A stretch of DNA of 64,000 nt from Kitasatospora sp. NBC_00374 (lineage in GTDB: Bacteria; Actinomycetota; Actinomycetes; Streptomycetales; Streptomycetaceae): positions 5,005,001 through 5,069,000 of the forward strand of contig NZ_CP107964.1 in NCBI RefSeq assembly GCF_041434935.1, read 5' to 3'. This document shows, piece after piece, positions 23,379 to 31,543 of the stretch (positions within the stretch are counted from its first letter, which is position 1; each line of letters starts with the position of its first letter). The notes under the pieces were generated by a model. The model made no database searches. It had not been told where the DNA came from and saw nothing but the letters and a program-made list of their open reading frames with translations. A program made the translations under genes and the position numbers.

Positions 23379-24644
23379 ATGCCGGAATCCGTCGAGTCCA
23401 CCCAGCCCGAGCTCTTCACGTGGGAGTTCGCCGCCAATCCCTACCCCGCGTACGCCTGGCTGCGTGAGCACGCCCCCGTGCACCGCACCACACTGCCCAG
23501 CGGGGTGGACGCCTGGCTGGTGACCCGGTACGCGGACGCCCGGCAGGCGCTCGCCGACAGCCGGCTGTCCAAGAACCCCGCCCACCACAGCGGGCAGGGC
23601 CACCGCAGCGGCCGGGTCGGCATCCCGGGCGAGCGGCAGGCGGACCTGATGACCCACCTGCTGAACATCGACCCGCCGGACCACACCCGGCTGCGCCGCC
23701 TGGTGTCCAAGGCCTTCACCCCGCGCCGGGTCGCCGAGTTCGAACCCCGGGTGCAGCAGCTGACCGACCGGCTGATCGACGACTTCGCGGCCCGCGGCTC
23801 GGCCGACCTGATCCACGAGTTCGCCTTCCCGCTCCCCATCTACGCCATCTGCGACCTGCTCGGGGTCCCGGCCGAGGACCAGGACGACTTCCGGGACTGG
23901 GCCGGGATGATGATCCGGCACGGCCGCGGCCCGCGCGGCGGAGTGGCCCGGGCGGTCAAGAAGATGCGCTCCTACCTGCTGGAGCTGATCCACCGCAAGC
24001 GGGCCGACCTGGGCGACGACCTGATCTCCGGCCTGATCCGGGCCAGTGACCACGGCGAGCACCTGACCGAGAACGAGGCCGCGGCGATGGCCTTCATCCT
24101 GCTCTTCGCCGGCTTCGAGACCACCGTCAACCTGATCGGCAACGGCCTGTACGCGCTGCTCGGCCACCCCGAGCAGCGGGTCCTGCTGCAGGAGTCCGTC
24201 CGGCGCGGCGAGCGCGCGCTGCTGGCCACCGCCGTGGAGGAACTGCTCCGCTACGACGGACCGGTGGAGCTGGCGACCTGGCGGTTCGCCACCCACCCGC
24301 TCAGCATCGGCGGGGTGGACATCCCGGTCGGCGACCCGGTCCTGGTGGTGCTCGCCGCGGCCGACCGCGACCCGGCGCGCTTCGCGGCGGAGAACACCCT
24401 GGACCTGGCCCGCCGGGACAACCCGCACCTGGGCTTCGGCCACGGCATCCACTACTGCATCGGCGCCCCGCTGGCCCGGCTTGAGGGACAGCTCGCCATC
24501 GCCACCCTGTTGACCCGCCTCCCCGACCTCCGGCTCGACGCTGACCCGGACGCCCTGCGCTGGCGCGGCGGCCTCATCATGCGCGGCCTGCGCGAACTCC
24601 CGGTCGCGTTCACGCCGCCTGCCGGGGATTCGATTCGGGCATGA
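23379..24644 (+). CDS. Cytochrome P450 (class I bacterial, CYP105/107-like)
   Basis: 421 residues from ATG 23379. The haem loop is LGFGHGIHYCIGAPLAR (Cys about residue 362), and the ExxR helix lies in AVEELLRYDGP. The I-helix reads LLFAGFETT, with Phe in place of the usual His or Asp of AG(H/D)ETT, next to the oxygen-activating Thr. Soluble, no anchor. It needs a ferredoxin and reductase; the mini-Rieske upstream is not the usual [3Fe-4S] partner. It starts 522 bp after the NCS1 gene, so co-regulation with the operon is possible but unproven. Substrate unknown. Confidence 0.92.
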   Translation: MPESVESTQPELFTWEFAANPYPAYAWLREHAPVHRTTLPSGVDAWLVTRYADARQALADSRLSKNPAHHSGQGHRSGRVGIPGERQADLMTHLLNIDPPDHTRLRRLVSKAFTPRRVAEFEPRVQQLTDRLIDDFAARGSADLIHEFAFPLPIYAICDLLGVPAEDQDDFRDWAGMMIRHGRGPRGGVARAVKKMRSYLLELIHRKRADLGDDLISGLIRASDHGEHLTENEAAAMAFILLFAGFETTVNLIGNGLYALLGHPEQRVLLQESVRRGERALLATAVEELLRYDGPVELATWRFATHPLSIGGVDIPVGDPVLVVLAAADRDPARFAAENTLDLARRDNPHLGFGHGIHYCIGAPLARLEGQLAIATLLTRLPDLRLDADPDALRWRGGLIMRGLRELPVAFTPPAGDSIRA

Positions 24645-24698
24645 CATTCCTCCATTCGGACGCGTGCTGACGAGGCGTCGTTCCGGCGGCCGGAAATC

Positions 24699-24754
24699 GG
24701 CTGTTTCCAGCCCGGGAGTCCGCGGGAAGGTGTTCCGGCTGTCCGGAAACAGCC
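24699..24754. repeat. Inverted repeat downstream of the P450 gene
   Basis: GGCTGTTTCC (24699-24708) and GGAAACAGCC (24745-24754) are exact complements separated by 36 nt. This could be a loose transcript end for the P450 gene. The rest of 24645-24950 shows no gene; 24840-24900 is A/T-rich and probably holds the rpf promoter. Confidence 0.4.
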
Positions 24755-24959
24755 CGGACGGGGGTGTCGGACACGCGGCTCGGCGTGTCCTTGGGGTTGT
24801 CCGGCGGGTCCGCTGAATGCTCATCAACCCGGACATACCGGGATAGTTGGCAGACGATCCATGACGGTACGTAATTTATGCGTGATGTTGGCGATATGAG
24901 CTTGTGATTGACCGACAGATCTGCCTAATCTCCGTGGAGCCCGCAGCCGTGGGCCCCGA

Positions 24960-25160
24960 ACGCGGAACGCCGAATCCTGTCCGCCGCGCCTCGGGAAACC
25001 GACCAGACCCTGGACAGGGGCGGGGGACCCAGGTTTGTTGCCGTCCCCAACGGCTAGGGGTGAAGCCGCCGATGCGGAAGCAGGAACCCCCTCCTGCTCC
25101 GCCGAGGCGGACGGGCCAACCTCCCGGTCCGAACCCGACAGCTCACCTCGCAGGCGTGCG
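24960..25160 (+). ncRNA. ydaO/yuaA-type c-di-AMP riboswitch leader
   Basis: The leader contains the signature GGGGGACCCAGG (25022-25033) and, 23 nt later, TAGGGGTGAAGCCGC (25055-25069), conserved parts of the ydaO class, within a long structured 5' UTR that ends at the rpf ribosome site. In actinomycetes this class is known to precede rpf cell-wall hydrolase genes and lowers expression when c-di-AMP is bound. Ends are approximate. Confidence 0.85.
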
Positions 25161-25173
25161 GAGAGGAATCCTC

Positions 25174-25887
25174 ATGCTGTTCACCGGAACGGGCCGTCAC
25201 CGTCGCAGGACCCAGGCCGAGAAGGTCATCGCCGCCGCAGGCGTGGCCGGAGTCGGTCTGGCACTGCCGCTGCTCACCGCCGGCGGCGCACACGCCGCAC
25301 CCGTGTCGACCTGGGACCGGGTCGCGCAGTGCGAGAGCGGCGGCAACTGGGGGATCAACACCGGCAACGGCTTCTACGGCGGGCTGCAGTTCACCCCCAG
25401 CACCTGGAAGTCGTTCGGCGGTACGCGGTACGCCGCGCAGGCCAACCAGGCCTCCAAGGGCCAGCAGATCGCCGTCGCCGAGAAGGTCCTGGCCTCGCAG
25501 GGGCCCGGCGCCTGGCCGGTCTGCTCCGTCAAGGCGGGGCTCACCAAGGGCGGTGCGCCCGCGCAGGTGGACGCCGGGGACTCGGACGAGGGCTCCGCCC
25601 GCAGCGCCGCCCCGGCCAAGGCGGCCAAGAAGCCCGCCACGCCGAAGGCCCCGCGGCCCGCCGCGCCCAAGGAGGCCGTCGCCCAGGAGGACGAGCCCGC
25701 CGTGTCGGACGACCCGGCCGCGCAGTCCGGCGACGCCTACACCGTGAACCCGGGCGACACCCTGTCCGGCATCGCCGACGCCCGGCACCTCGCCGGCGGC
25801 TGGCAGCAGCTCTACCAGGCCAACCAGGCCGTGATCGGTGCCGACCCGGACCTGATCGAGCCCGGCCAGGTGCTCCGGCTCGGCTGA
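25174..25887 (+). CDS. rpf: Resuscitation-promoting factor-like secreted transglycosylase with LysM
   Basis: ATG 25174 with GAGAGGA upstream; 237 residues. Signal peptide: RRTQAEKVIAAAGVAGVGLALPLL, cleavage near GGAHAAP. The Rpf domain (about residues 44-118) has TWDRVAQCESGGNWGINTGNGFYGGLQFTPSTW, including the catalytic Glu and the two Cys. An Ala/Pro/Lys linker is followed by a C-terminal LysM (YTVNPGDTLSGIADARHL). It cleaves peptidoglycan at the wall and aids spore germination and regrowth. Expression is probably controlled by the riboswitch in its leader. Confidence 0.95.
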   Translation: MLFTGTGRHRRRTQAEKVIAAAGVAGVGLALPLLTAGGAHAAPVSTWDRVAQCESGGNWGINTGNGFYGGLQFTPSTWKSFGGTRYAAQANQASKGQQIAVAEKVLASQGPGAWPVCSVKAGLTKGGAPAQVDAGDSDEGSARSAAPAKAAKKPATPKAPRPAAPKEAVAQEDEPAVSDDPAAQSGDAYTVNPGDTLSGIADARHLAGGWQQLYQANQAVIGADPDLIEPGQVLRLG

Positions 25888-25902
25888 CCGCGGCCGGGTG
25901 GA

Positions 25903-25936
25903 AGGCCGCCCCGTTCGGGGCGGGGCGGCCTGTTTT
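25903..25936 (+). terminator. Rho-independent terminator after rpf
   Basis: An 11-bp stem AGGCCGCCCCG / CGGGGCGGCCT with loop TTCGGGG, followed by GTTTTG. Classical form. Confidence 0.85.
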
Positions 25937-26075
25937 GTGGGCATTCAGGTGAACTACCGGTCGGTAGCCGGGTCACACGGTGAGACGGGGCCACGGTCTG
26001 CGCGGCCCGGGCGTCGCGTGCGGTTAGGCTCTGGTCGTAACGACAACACATCCCGCTTCCGCAAGGAGATGCCTC

Positions 26076-27362
26076 GTGCCGTCCATTGATGTCGTCGTAG
26101 CCCGTGAGATTCTCGACTCGCGCGGTAACCCCACGGTCGAGGTCGAGGTCGGGCTCGACGACGGCAGCACGGGCCGTGCCGCCGTCCCGTCCGGCGCCTC
26201 CACCGGCGCCTTCGAGGCTCTCGAGCTGCGTGACGGCGACAAGAACCGCTACTTCGGCAAGGGTGTCGAGAAGGCCGTTCTCGCCGTCATCGAGCAGATC
26301 GGCCCGGAGCTGGTCGGCTACGACGCCACCGAGCAGCGCCTGATCGACCAGGCCATGCTCGACCTGGACGCCACCCCGGACAAGTCCTCGCTCGGCGCCA
26401 ACGCGATCCTCGGCGTCTCCCTCGCCGTGGCGCACGCCGCCTCCGAGGCCTCCGACCTGCCGCTGTTCCGCTACCTCGGTGGCCCGAACGCGCACGTCCT
26501 GCCGGTCCCGATGATGAACATCCTCAACGGCGGTTCGCACGCGGACTCCAACGTGGACATCCAGGAGTTCATGATCGCCCCGATCGGCGCGGAGTCCTTC
26601 TCCGAGGCCGTCCGCTGGGGCGTCGAGGTCTACCACACGCTCAAGGGCGTGCTGAAGGAGCGCGGCCTCTCCACCGGCCTGGGCGACGAGGGCGGCTTCG
26701 CGCCGAACCTGGACTCCAACCGCGAGGCGCTCGACCTCATCACCGAGGCCATCAAGAAGGCCGGCTACACCCCGGGCAAGGACGTCGCGCTCGCCCTGGA
26801 CGTCGCCGCCTCCGAGTTCCACCAGGACGGCTCGTACCAGTTCGAGGGCAAGGCGATCTCCTCCGCCGAGCTCATCGACTACTACGCCGAGCTGGTCGCC
26901 GCGTACCCGCTGGTCTCCATCGAGGACCCGCTGGACGAGTCGGACTGGGACGGCTGGAAGGCCATGACCGACAAGCTCGGCGACAAGGTCCAGCTGGTCG
27001 GCGACGACCTGTTCGTCACCAACCCGGAGCGCCTGCGCCGCGGCATCGAGTCCGGCACCGCCAACGCGCTGCTGGTGAAGGTCAACCAGATCGGCTCGCT
27101 GACCGAGACCCTGGACGCCGTCGAGCTGGCCCAGCGCAACGGCTACCGCTGCATGATGTCGCACCGCTCCGGCGAGACCGAGGACGTCACCATCGCCGAC
27201 CTCGCCGTCGCCACCAACTGCGGCCAGATCAAGACCGGCGCCCCGGCCCGTTCCGAGCGCGTCGCCAAGTACAACCAGCTGCTGCGCATCGAGGAGATCC
27301 TCGACGACGCCGCCGAGTACGCGGGCCGCGGCGCGTTCCCGCGCTTCAAGTCCGAAGGCTGA
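26076..27362 (+). CDS. eno: Enolase
   Basis: GTG 26076 after AAGGAG; 428 residues, full length. Converts 2-phosphoglycerate to phosphoenolpyruvate. Visible motifs are REILDSRGNPTVEVEV, GASTGAFEALELRDGD, the metal-binding DVAASEF and SIEDPLDESDWDGW with LVGDDLFVTN, the catalytic Lys in LLVKVNQIGSLTET, and SHRSGETED. Codon use is very biased to C-ending codons, as expected for a highly expressed glycolytic gene. It has its own terminator. Confidence 0.98.
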   Translation: MPSIDVVVAREILDSRGNPTVEVEVGLDDGSTGRAAVPSGASTGAFEALELRDGDKNRYFGKGVEKAVLAVIEQIGPELVGYDATEQRLIDQAMLDLDATPDKSSLGANAILGVSLAVAHAASEASDLPLFRYLGGPNAHVLPVPMMNILNGGSHADSNVDIQEFMIAPIGAESFSEAVRWGVEVYHTLKGVLKERGLSTGLGDEGGFAPNLDSNREALDLITEAIKKAGYTPGKDVALALDVAASEFHQDGSYQFEGKAISSAELIDYYAELVAAYPLVSIEDPLDESDWDGWKAMTDKLGDKVQLVGDDLFVTNPERLRRGIESGTANALLVKVNQIGSLTETLDAVELAQRNGYRCMMSHRSGETEDVTIADLAVATNCGQIKTGAPARSERVAKYNQLLRIEEILDDAAEYAGRGAFPRFKSEG

Positions 27363-27386
27363 GCCTGACACACGGCCGTTGCACCT

Positions 27387-27426
27387 GGGCCCCGGTCCTC
27401 ACCCCGTAGGGTGGGTGCCGGGGCCC
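27387..27426 (+). terminator. Hairpin terminator after eno
   Basis: GGGCCCCGG / CCGGGGCCC with an inner CACCC / GGGTG stem; begins 25 bp after the eno stop. Confidence 0.7.
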
Positions 27427-27465
27427 CGGCGTGCAGGGCCCGCTCACCGCGGGGAGGGGTAGGAG

Positions 27466-27957
27466 ATGGCCAGGTGGAGGATTCCGGGGCTCGCGACGCG
27501 GCCGCGGTTCACCAGCCGGGCCACCGTCCTGGTACTCGTCCTGTGCTCGCTGGTGGCGATACTCGCCTACCCCGCCCGGCAGTTCATCGCGCAGCGGTCC
27601 GAGGTCGCCGAACAGCGGGCGCGGGCGGAGCAGGTCCGGCAGCAGGTCGAGCAGCTCACCCGGGACCGGGCCCGCTGGCAGGACCCGGAGTACGTGAAGG
27701 CGCAGGCGCGGGAGCGGCTGCACTACGCGCAGCCGGGTGAGACGCCGTTCGTGTCGGTGGACCCGACGCCCTCGGCGACCGTGAAGTCCTCGTCGGCCGG
27801 TGCGGCCCCCGCAGCCCAGGCGAAGCCCCTCAAGCCGTGGTACGCCGGATTCTGGGAGTCGGTCGACCTGGCCGACACCGCCCCGCCCCCGACCGGACCC
27901 GCCCCCAGCGCCGAAGCGCACCCGAACCCCCGCCCCTCATCGAAGACAGACCGCTGA
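27466..27957 (+). CDS. ftsB: FtsB/DivIC-like septum formation initiator
   Basis: 163 residues, GGGGAGGGGTAGGAG upstream. One membrane segment (VLVLVLCSLVAILAYPARQF), then a coiled coil (SEVAEQRARAEQVRQQVEQL) and the family motif DPEYVKAQARERLHYAQPGETPFV. FtsB proteins bridge FtsL and FtsQ in the divisome. The Pro-rich tail is specific to streptomycetes. Its stop overlaps the next start (TGATGA), and its place right after eno is conserved in actinobacteria. Confidence 0.9.
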   Translation: MARWRIPGLATRPRFTSRATVLVLVLCSLVAILAYPARQFIAQRSEVAEQRARAEQVRQQVEQLTRDRARWQDPEYVKAQARERLHYAQPGETPFVSVDPTPSATVKSSSAGAAPAAQAKPLKPWYAGFWESVDLADTAPPPTGPAPSAEAHPNPRPSSKTDR

Positions 27958-28592
27958 TGACCACTGAGCACACTCCCGTCGCCGACTCCGACGTCGCCGC
28001 CATCGCCGCCCAGCTCGGCCGTGTCCCGCGCGGCCTGCGCGGCGTCGCCCACCGCTGCCCCTGCGGCAACCCGGACGTCGTGGAGACGGCGCCCCGGCTG
28101 CCCGACGGCACCCCCTTCCCCACCCTCTACTACCTGACCTGCCCCAAGGCCGCCTCGCTGATCGGCACCCTGGAGGCGGACGGCGTGATGAAGGATCAGA
28201 CGGCCCGGCTGGCCGAGGACCCGGAGCTGGCCGCCGCCTACCGGGCGGCGCACGAGGACTACATCGCCCGGCGGGACGCGATCGAGGTGCTGGAGAACTT
28301 CCCGAGCGCCGGCGGCATGCCGGACCGGGTGAAGTGCCTGCACGTGCTCGTCGGCCACTCGCTGGCGGCCGGCCCCGGCGTGAACCCGCTCGGCGACGAG
28401 GCGATCGGCATGCTGGAGGACTGGTGGGCCAAGGGCCCGTGCGTGTCCCCGGCCGAGGTGGCCGCGAGCGCCGCCGCCGTCGCCGAGCAGCGCGCCGCCG
28501 CCGAGGACCACGCGGCCGTGATCGCGGCCAAGGAGCAGAAGGCCGCCGAGCGCGCCGCCAAGCGCGCGCAGACCGAGGAAGAGGGCCAGTGA
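27957..28592 (+). CDS. DUF501 family protein
   Basis: ATG 27957 shares one base with the FtsB stop codon; 211 residues. Three conserved cysteines, CPCGNPDVV (about residues 33-35) and YYLTCPKA (about 62), suggest metal binding. A conserved LHVLVGHSLAAGPGVNPLGDEA block follows, then an Ala/Glu/Lys-rich tail. Family function unknown; it is almost always found between FtsB-like and Ppx/GppA genes. Confidence 0.9.
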   Translation: MTTEHTPVADSDVAAIAAQLGRVPRGLRGVAHRCPCGNPDVVETAPRLPDGTPFPTLYYLTCPKAASLIGTLEADGVMKDQTARLAEDPELAAAYRAAHEDYIARRDAIEVLENFPSAGGMPDRVKCLHVLVGHSLAAGPGVNPLGDEAIGMLEDWWAKGPCVSPAEVAASAAAVAEQRAAAEDHAAVIAAKEQKAAERAAKRAQTEEEGQ

Positions 28593-29530
28593 CCGTCACC
28601 AGGGTCGCCGCGATCGACTGCGGCACCAACTCGATCCGGCTGCTGATCGCCGACCTCGACCCGGAGACCGGCGAGATCACCGACCTCGACCGGCGGATGG
28701 TCATCAACCGGCTCGGCCAGGGCGTGGACAGCACCGGCCGGCTGGCGCCCGAGGCGCTGGAGCGCACCTTCGCGGCCTGCCGCACGTACGCGGAGCTGAT
28801 CACCGGACACGGCGTCGGCCCGGACCGGATCCGGCTGACGGCCACCAGCGCCTCCCGGGACGCCGAGAACGCCGAGGAGTTCACCCGGGGCGTGCGGGAG
28901 ATCCTGGGCGTCCGGCCCGAGGTCATCACCGGCGAGGAGGAGGCCCACCTGTCCTTCCTCGGCGCCACCAAGGAGCTGTCCGGCACCGACCTGGCCACCC
29001 CGTACCTGGTCTTCGACCTGGGCGGCGGCTCCACCGAGTTCGTGCTCGGCGCCGAGGAGGTGCAGGCGGCCCGCTCGGTCGACATCGGCTGCGTCCGGAT
29101 GACCGAGCGGCACTTCGCCGGCACCGAGCTGCCGACGCTGGGTCAGATCTCCCGGGCCAAGGCGGACATCAGGGCCGCACTGGACCTGGCCGCCGAGACC
29201 GTCCCGCTGGACTCCGCCGCCACCCTGGTCGGCGTGGCCGGCACCGTCACCACGGTCGCCGGGATCGTGCTGGAGCTGCCGGAGTACGACTCCGAGCGGA
29301 TCCACCACTCCCGCCTCACCCTGGAGCAGGTCCGCGAGGTGGCCGGCCGGCTGCTGACCGCCACCCACGCCGAGCGCGCCGCCATTCCGGTGATGCACCC
29401 GGGCCGGGTGGACGTGATCGCGGCCGGCGCCGTGGTGCTGCTGGAGATCATGGAGCGCACGGGCGCCGCCGAGCTGGTGGTCAGCGAGCACGACATCCTG
29501 GACGGGATCGCCTGGAGTATCGCCCCCTGA
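28589..29530 (+). CDS. ppx: Exopolyphosphatase / Ppx-GppA family phosphatase
   Basis: GTG 28589 overlaps the previous stop by 4 bp; 313 residues, the short single-domain-pair form typical of actinobacteria. ASKHA phosphate loops: AAIDCGTNSIRLLIAD and VFDLGGGSTEF; catalytic Glu region ITGEEEAHLSFLG. Hydrolyses polyphosphate or pppGpp; which one cannot be told from sequence. Last gene of the ftsB-DUF501-ppx operon. Confidence 0.92.
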   Translation: MTVTRVAAIDCGTNSIRLLIADLDPETGEITDLDRRMVINRLGQGVDSTGRLAPEALERTFAACRTYAELITGHGVGPDRIRLTATSASRDAENAEEFTRGVREILGVRPEVITGEEEAHLSFLGATKELSGTDLATPYLVFDLGGGSTEFVLGAEEVQAARSVDIGCVRMTERHFAGTELPTLGQISRAKADIRAALDLAAETVPLDSAATLVGVAGTVTTVAGIVLELPEYDSERIHHSRLTLEQVREVAGRLLTATHAERAAIPVMHPGRVDVIAAGAVVLLEIMERTGAAELVVSEHDILDGIAWSIAP

Positions 29531-29552
29531 CCCCGCTCACCCCTTACCGAAC

Positions 29553-29586
29553 CGGCCCCGGGACGGCATCCGCCGACCCGGGGCCG
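29553..29586 (+). terminator. Hairpin terminator after ppx
   Basis: CGGCCCCGGG / CCCGGGGCCG, a perfect 10-bp stem with a 14-nt loop, 22 bp after the stop codon. Confidence 0.65.
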
Positions 29587-29958
29587 CGGTCTGTGGGTCG
29601 TGCCGCGAGAAAGTTCGTGAATTTCTTCACATGGCGATCCAGCCTTTCGACGCACCCGCGTGCCCGCAACGTCCGATATGCGGGACCGAAGGCTGCCCGG
29701 GTGGATCCCCCCGTGGATCCCAGGTGGCGCCTCCGACTCGGCGATGGAATCGAAATGAGGCGCGGGAACCCGGGCCCGTCCGGGATCGTTGCTGCTCAGC
29801 GAGGCGGTTGCCCGCGCCGCGCTCACGGTGCGCCGGGCCGGGCCGTGAGGACACCCGTCGGGCCCCCGATTGTGGCCGCGCAGTGTAGCAGAGGGTGTCC
29901 AGAGGTCTGTGACGGGCCTCACGAAGGGTGCTCCGGGCGGGGGTGGATACTTTCGGAT
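29587..29958. other. Intergenic region upstream of NDH-2
   Basis: 372 bp with no gene I can support. It should hold the NDH-2 promoter. The segment 29615-29650 (gtgaatttcttcac and following) is the least GC-rich part and contains a short GTGAA...TTCAC inverted repeat. Confidence 0.4.
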
Positions 29959-31329
29959 ATGAGCACCACGGAGCGTCCTCGCATCCTCATTGTCGGCGGT
30001 GGTTACGTCGGCCTGTATGCCGCGATGCGCATCCTCAAGAAGATGCGTTATGGCGAAGCGACCGTCACGGTCGTCGACCCGCGGCCGTACATGACGTACC
30101 TGCCCTTCCTCCCCGAGGCGGCCGGCGGCAACGTCGCGCCCCGCAACCTCGTCGCCCCGCTGCGCAGCGCCCTGAAGAAGGCGGAGGTGCTCACCGGTGC
30201 GGTCACCGGTGTGGACCACGCCCGCAAGGTCGCCACCATCCAGCCCGCGGCCGGCGACTCGTACGAGCTGCCCTTCGAGTACCTGGTCGTCGCGACCGGC
30301 TCGGTCTCCCGCACCTTCCCGATCCCCGGCCTGGCCGAGCACGGCATCGGCATGAAGACGGTCGAGGAGGCGATCAGCCTCCGCAACCACGTCATGGCGC
30401 AGCTGGACAAGGCCGAGTCCACCACGGACGAGGCGGTCCGCCGCAAGGCCCTGACCTTCGTGGTGATCGGCGGCGGCTTCGCCGGCGTCGAGACCATCGC
30501 CGAGGTCGAGGACATGGCCCGCGACGCGGCGAAGATCTACAAGACCGTCAGCCGCGAGGACATGCGTTTCATCCTCGTCGAGGCGGCCAACCGGATCCTC
30601 CCCGAGATGGGCCCGGACCTCGGTCTGTGGACCAAGGAGAAGCTCGAAGAGCGCAACATCGAGATCTACATCGAGACCTCGATGGACTCCTGCGTCGACC
30701 AGCACGTCGTGCTGAAGAACGGCGTCGAGGCGGACGCCTCCACCATCGTGTGGACGGCCGGCGTGAAGCCGAACCCGGTGCTGGCCAACTTCGGCCTGCC
30801 GCTGGGCCCGCGCGGCCACGTGGACACCGCCCCGACCCTGCAGGTCAAGGGCTTCGACTACGTCTGGTCGGCCGGCGACAACGCCCAGGTGCCGGACCTC
30901 GCCGTGGGCGAGGGCGCCTGGTGCCCGCCGAACGCCCAGCACGCGGTCCGTCAGGCCATCGTGCTCGGTGACAACGTCATCTCCGGCATGCGCGGCTTCC
31001 CGCAGGCCGAGTACAAGCACAAGAACCTCGGTGCGGTCGCCGGTCTCGGCCTGCACAAGGGCGTGGCGATCCTCTTCGGCAAGTACAAGCTGAAGGGCCG
31101 TCCGGCCTGGTGGTTCCACCGCCTGTACCACGGCAGCCGGGTGCCGACCATGAACCGCAAGATCCGGGTCTTCACCGACTGGACGCTGGCGATGTTCCTC
31201 AAGCGGGAGACCGTCGGCCTCGCCGAGATGGAGAAGCCGTTCGTGGCCTTCCAGGAGGCCGCCGGCCCGGCGCCCAAGATCGTGGCCCAGGCCGCTCCGG
31301 CCGAGAAGGAGCTCGCGACCAGCAAGTAG
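29959..31329 (+). CDS. ndh: Type II NADH dehydrogenase (NDH-2)
   Basis: 456 residues from ATG 29959. The FAD-binding ILIVGGGYVGLYAAMRIL is at the N-terminus and the NADH-binding FVVIGGGFAGVETIAE begins near residue 168. A conserved VWTAGVKPNP / YVWSAGDNAQVPD pair contacts FAD, and an amphipathic C-terminal region (YHGSRVPTMNRKIRVFTDWTLAMFLKRE) is typical of membrane-attached NDH-2. Transfers electrons from NADH to menaquinone without pumping protons. Confidence 0.93.
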   Translation: MSTTERPRILIVGGGYVGLYAAMRILKKMRYGEATVTVVDPRPYMTYLPFLPEAAGGNVAPRNLVAPLRSALKKAEVLTGAVTGVDHARKVATIQPAAGDSYELPFEYLVVATGSVSRTFPIPGLAEHGIGMKTVEEAISLRNHVMAQLDKAESTTDEAVRRKALTFVVIGGGFAGVETIAEVEDMARDAAKIYKTVSREDMRFILVEAANRILPEMGPDLGLWTKEKLEERNIEIYIETSMDSCVDQHVVLKNGVEADASTIVWTAGVKPNPVLANFGLPLGPRGHVDTAPTLQVKGFDYVWSAGDNAQVPDLAVGEGAWCPPNAQHAVRQAIVLGDNVISGMRGFPQAEYKHKNLGAVAGLGLHKGVAILFGKYKLKGRPAWWFHRLYHGSRVPTMNRKIRVFTDWTLAMFLKRETVGLAEMEKPFVAFQEAAGPAPKIVAQAAPAEKELATSK

Positions 31330-31474
31330 ACGACCAGATCCGGGCGCGTGGACGCCCGGGTACGAGTCGGAGGCTCTCCGCCCGGCAACGTCGCCGGACC
31401 ACGACCTCCGTGGTGCTCAGCCGGCAGTGCGACCGGGCGGAGTACAGAAGTTCCGAGAAGTCCCGAAGTGACGA

Positions 31475-31528
31475 AGAAGGCCCCCGGTCGACTCCCACCC
31501 TCCGTGGGGGGTCGGCCGGGGGCCTTCT
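31475..31528. terminator. Bidirectional terminator between ndh and ABC permease
   Basis: Outer stem AGAAGGCCCCCGG / CCGGGGGCCTTCT, with inner GACTCCCAC / GTGGGGGGTC pairing. A/T on both sides serves both converging genes. Confidence 0.85.
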
Positions 31529-31543
31529 CGTGTGCCCGTCCGG

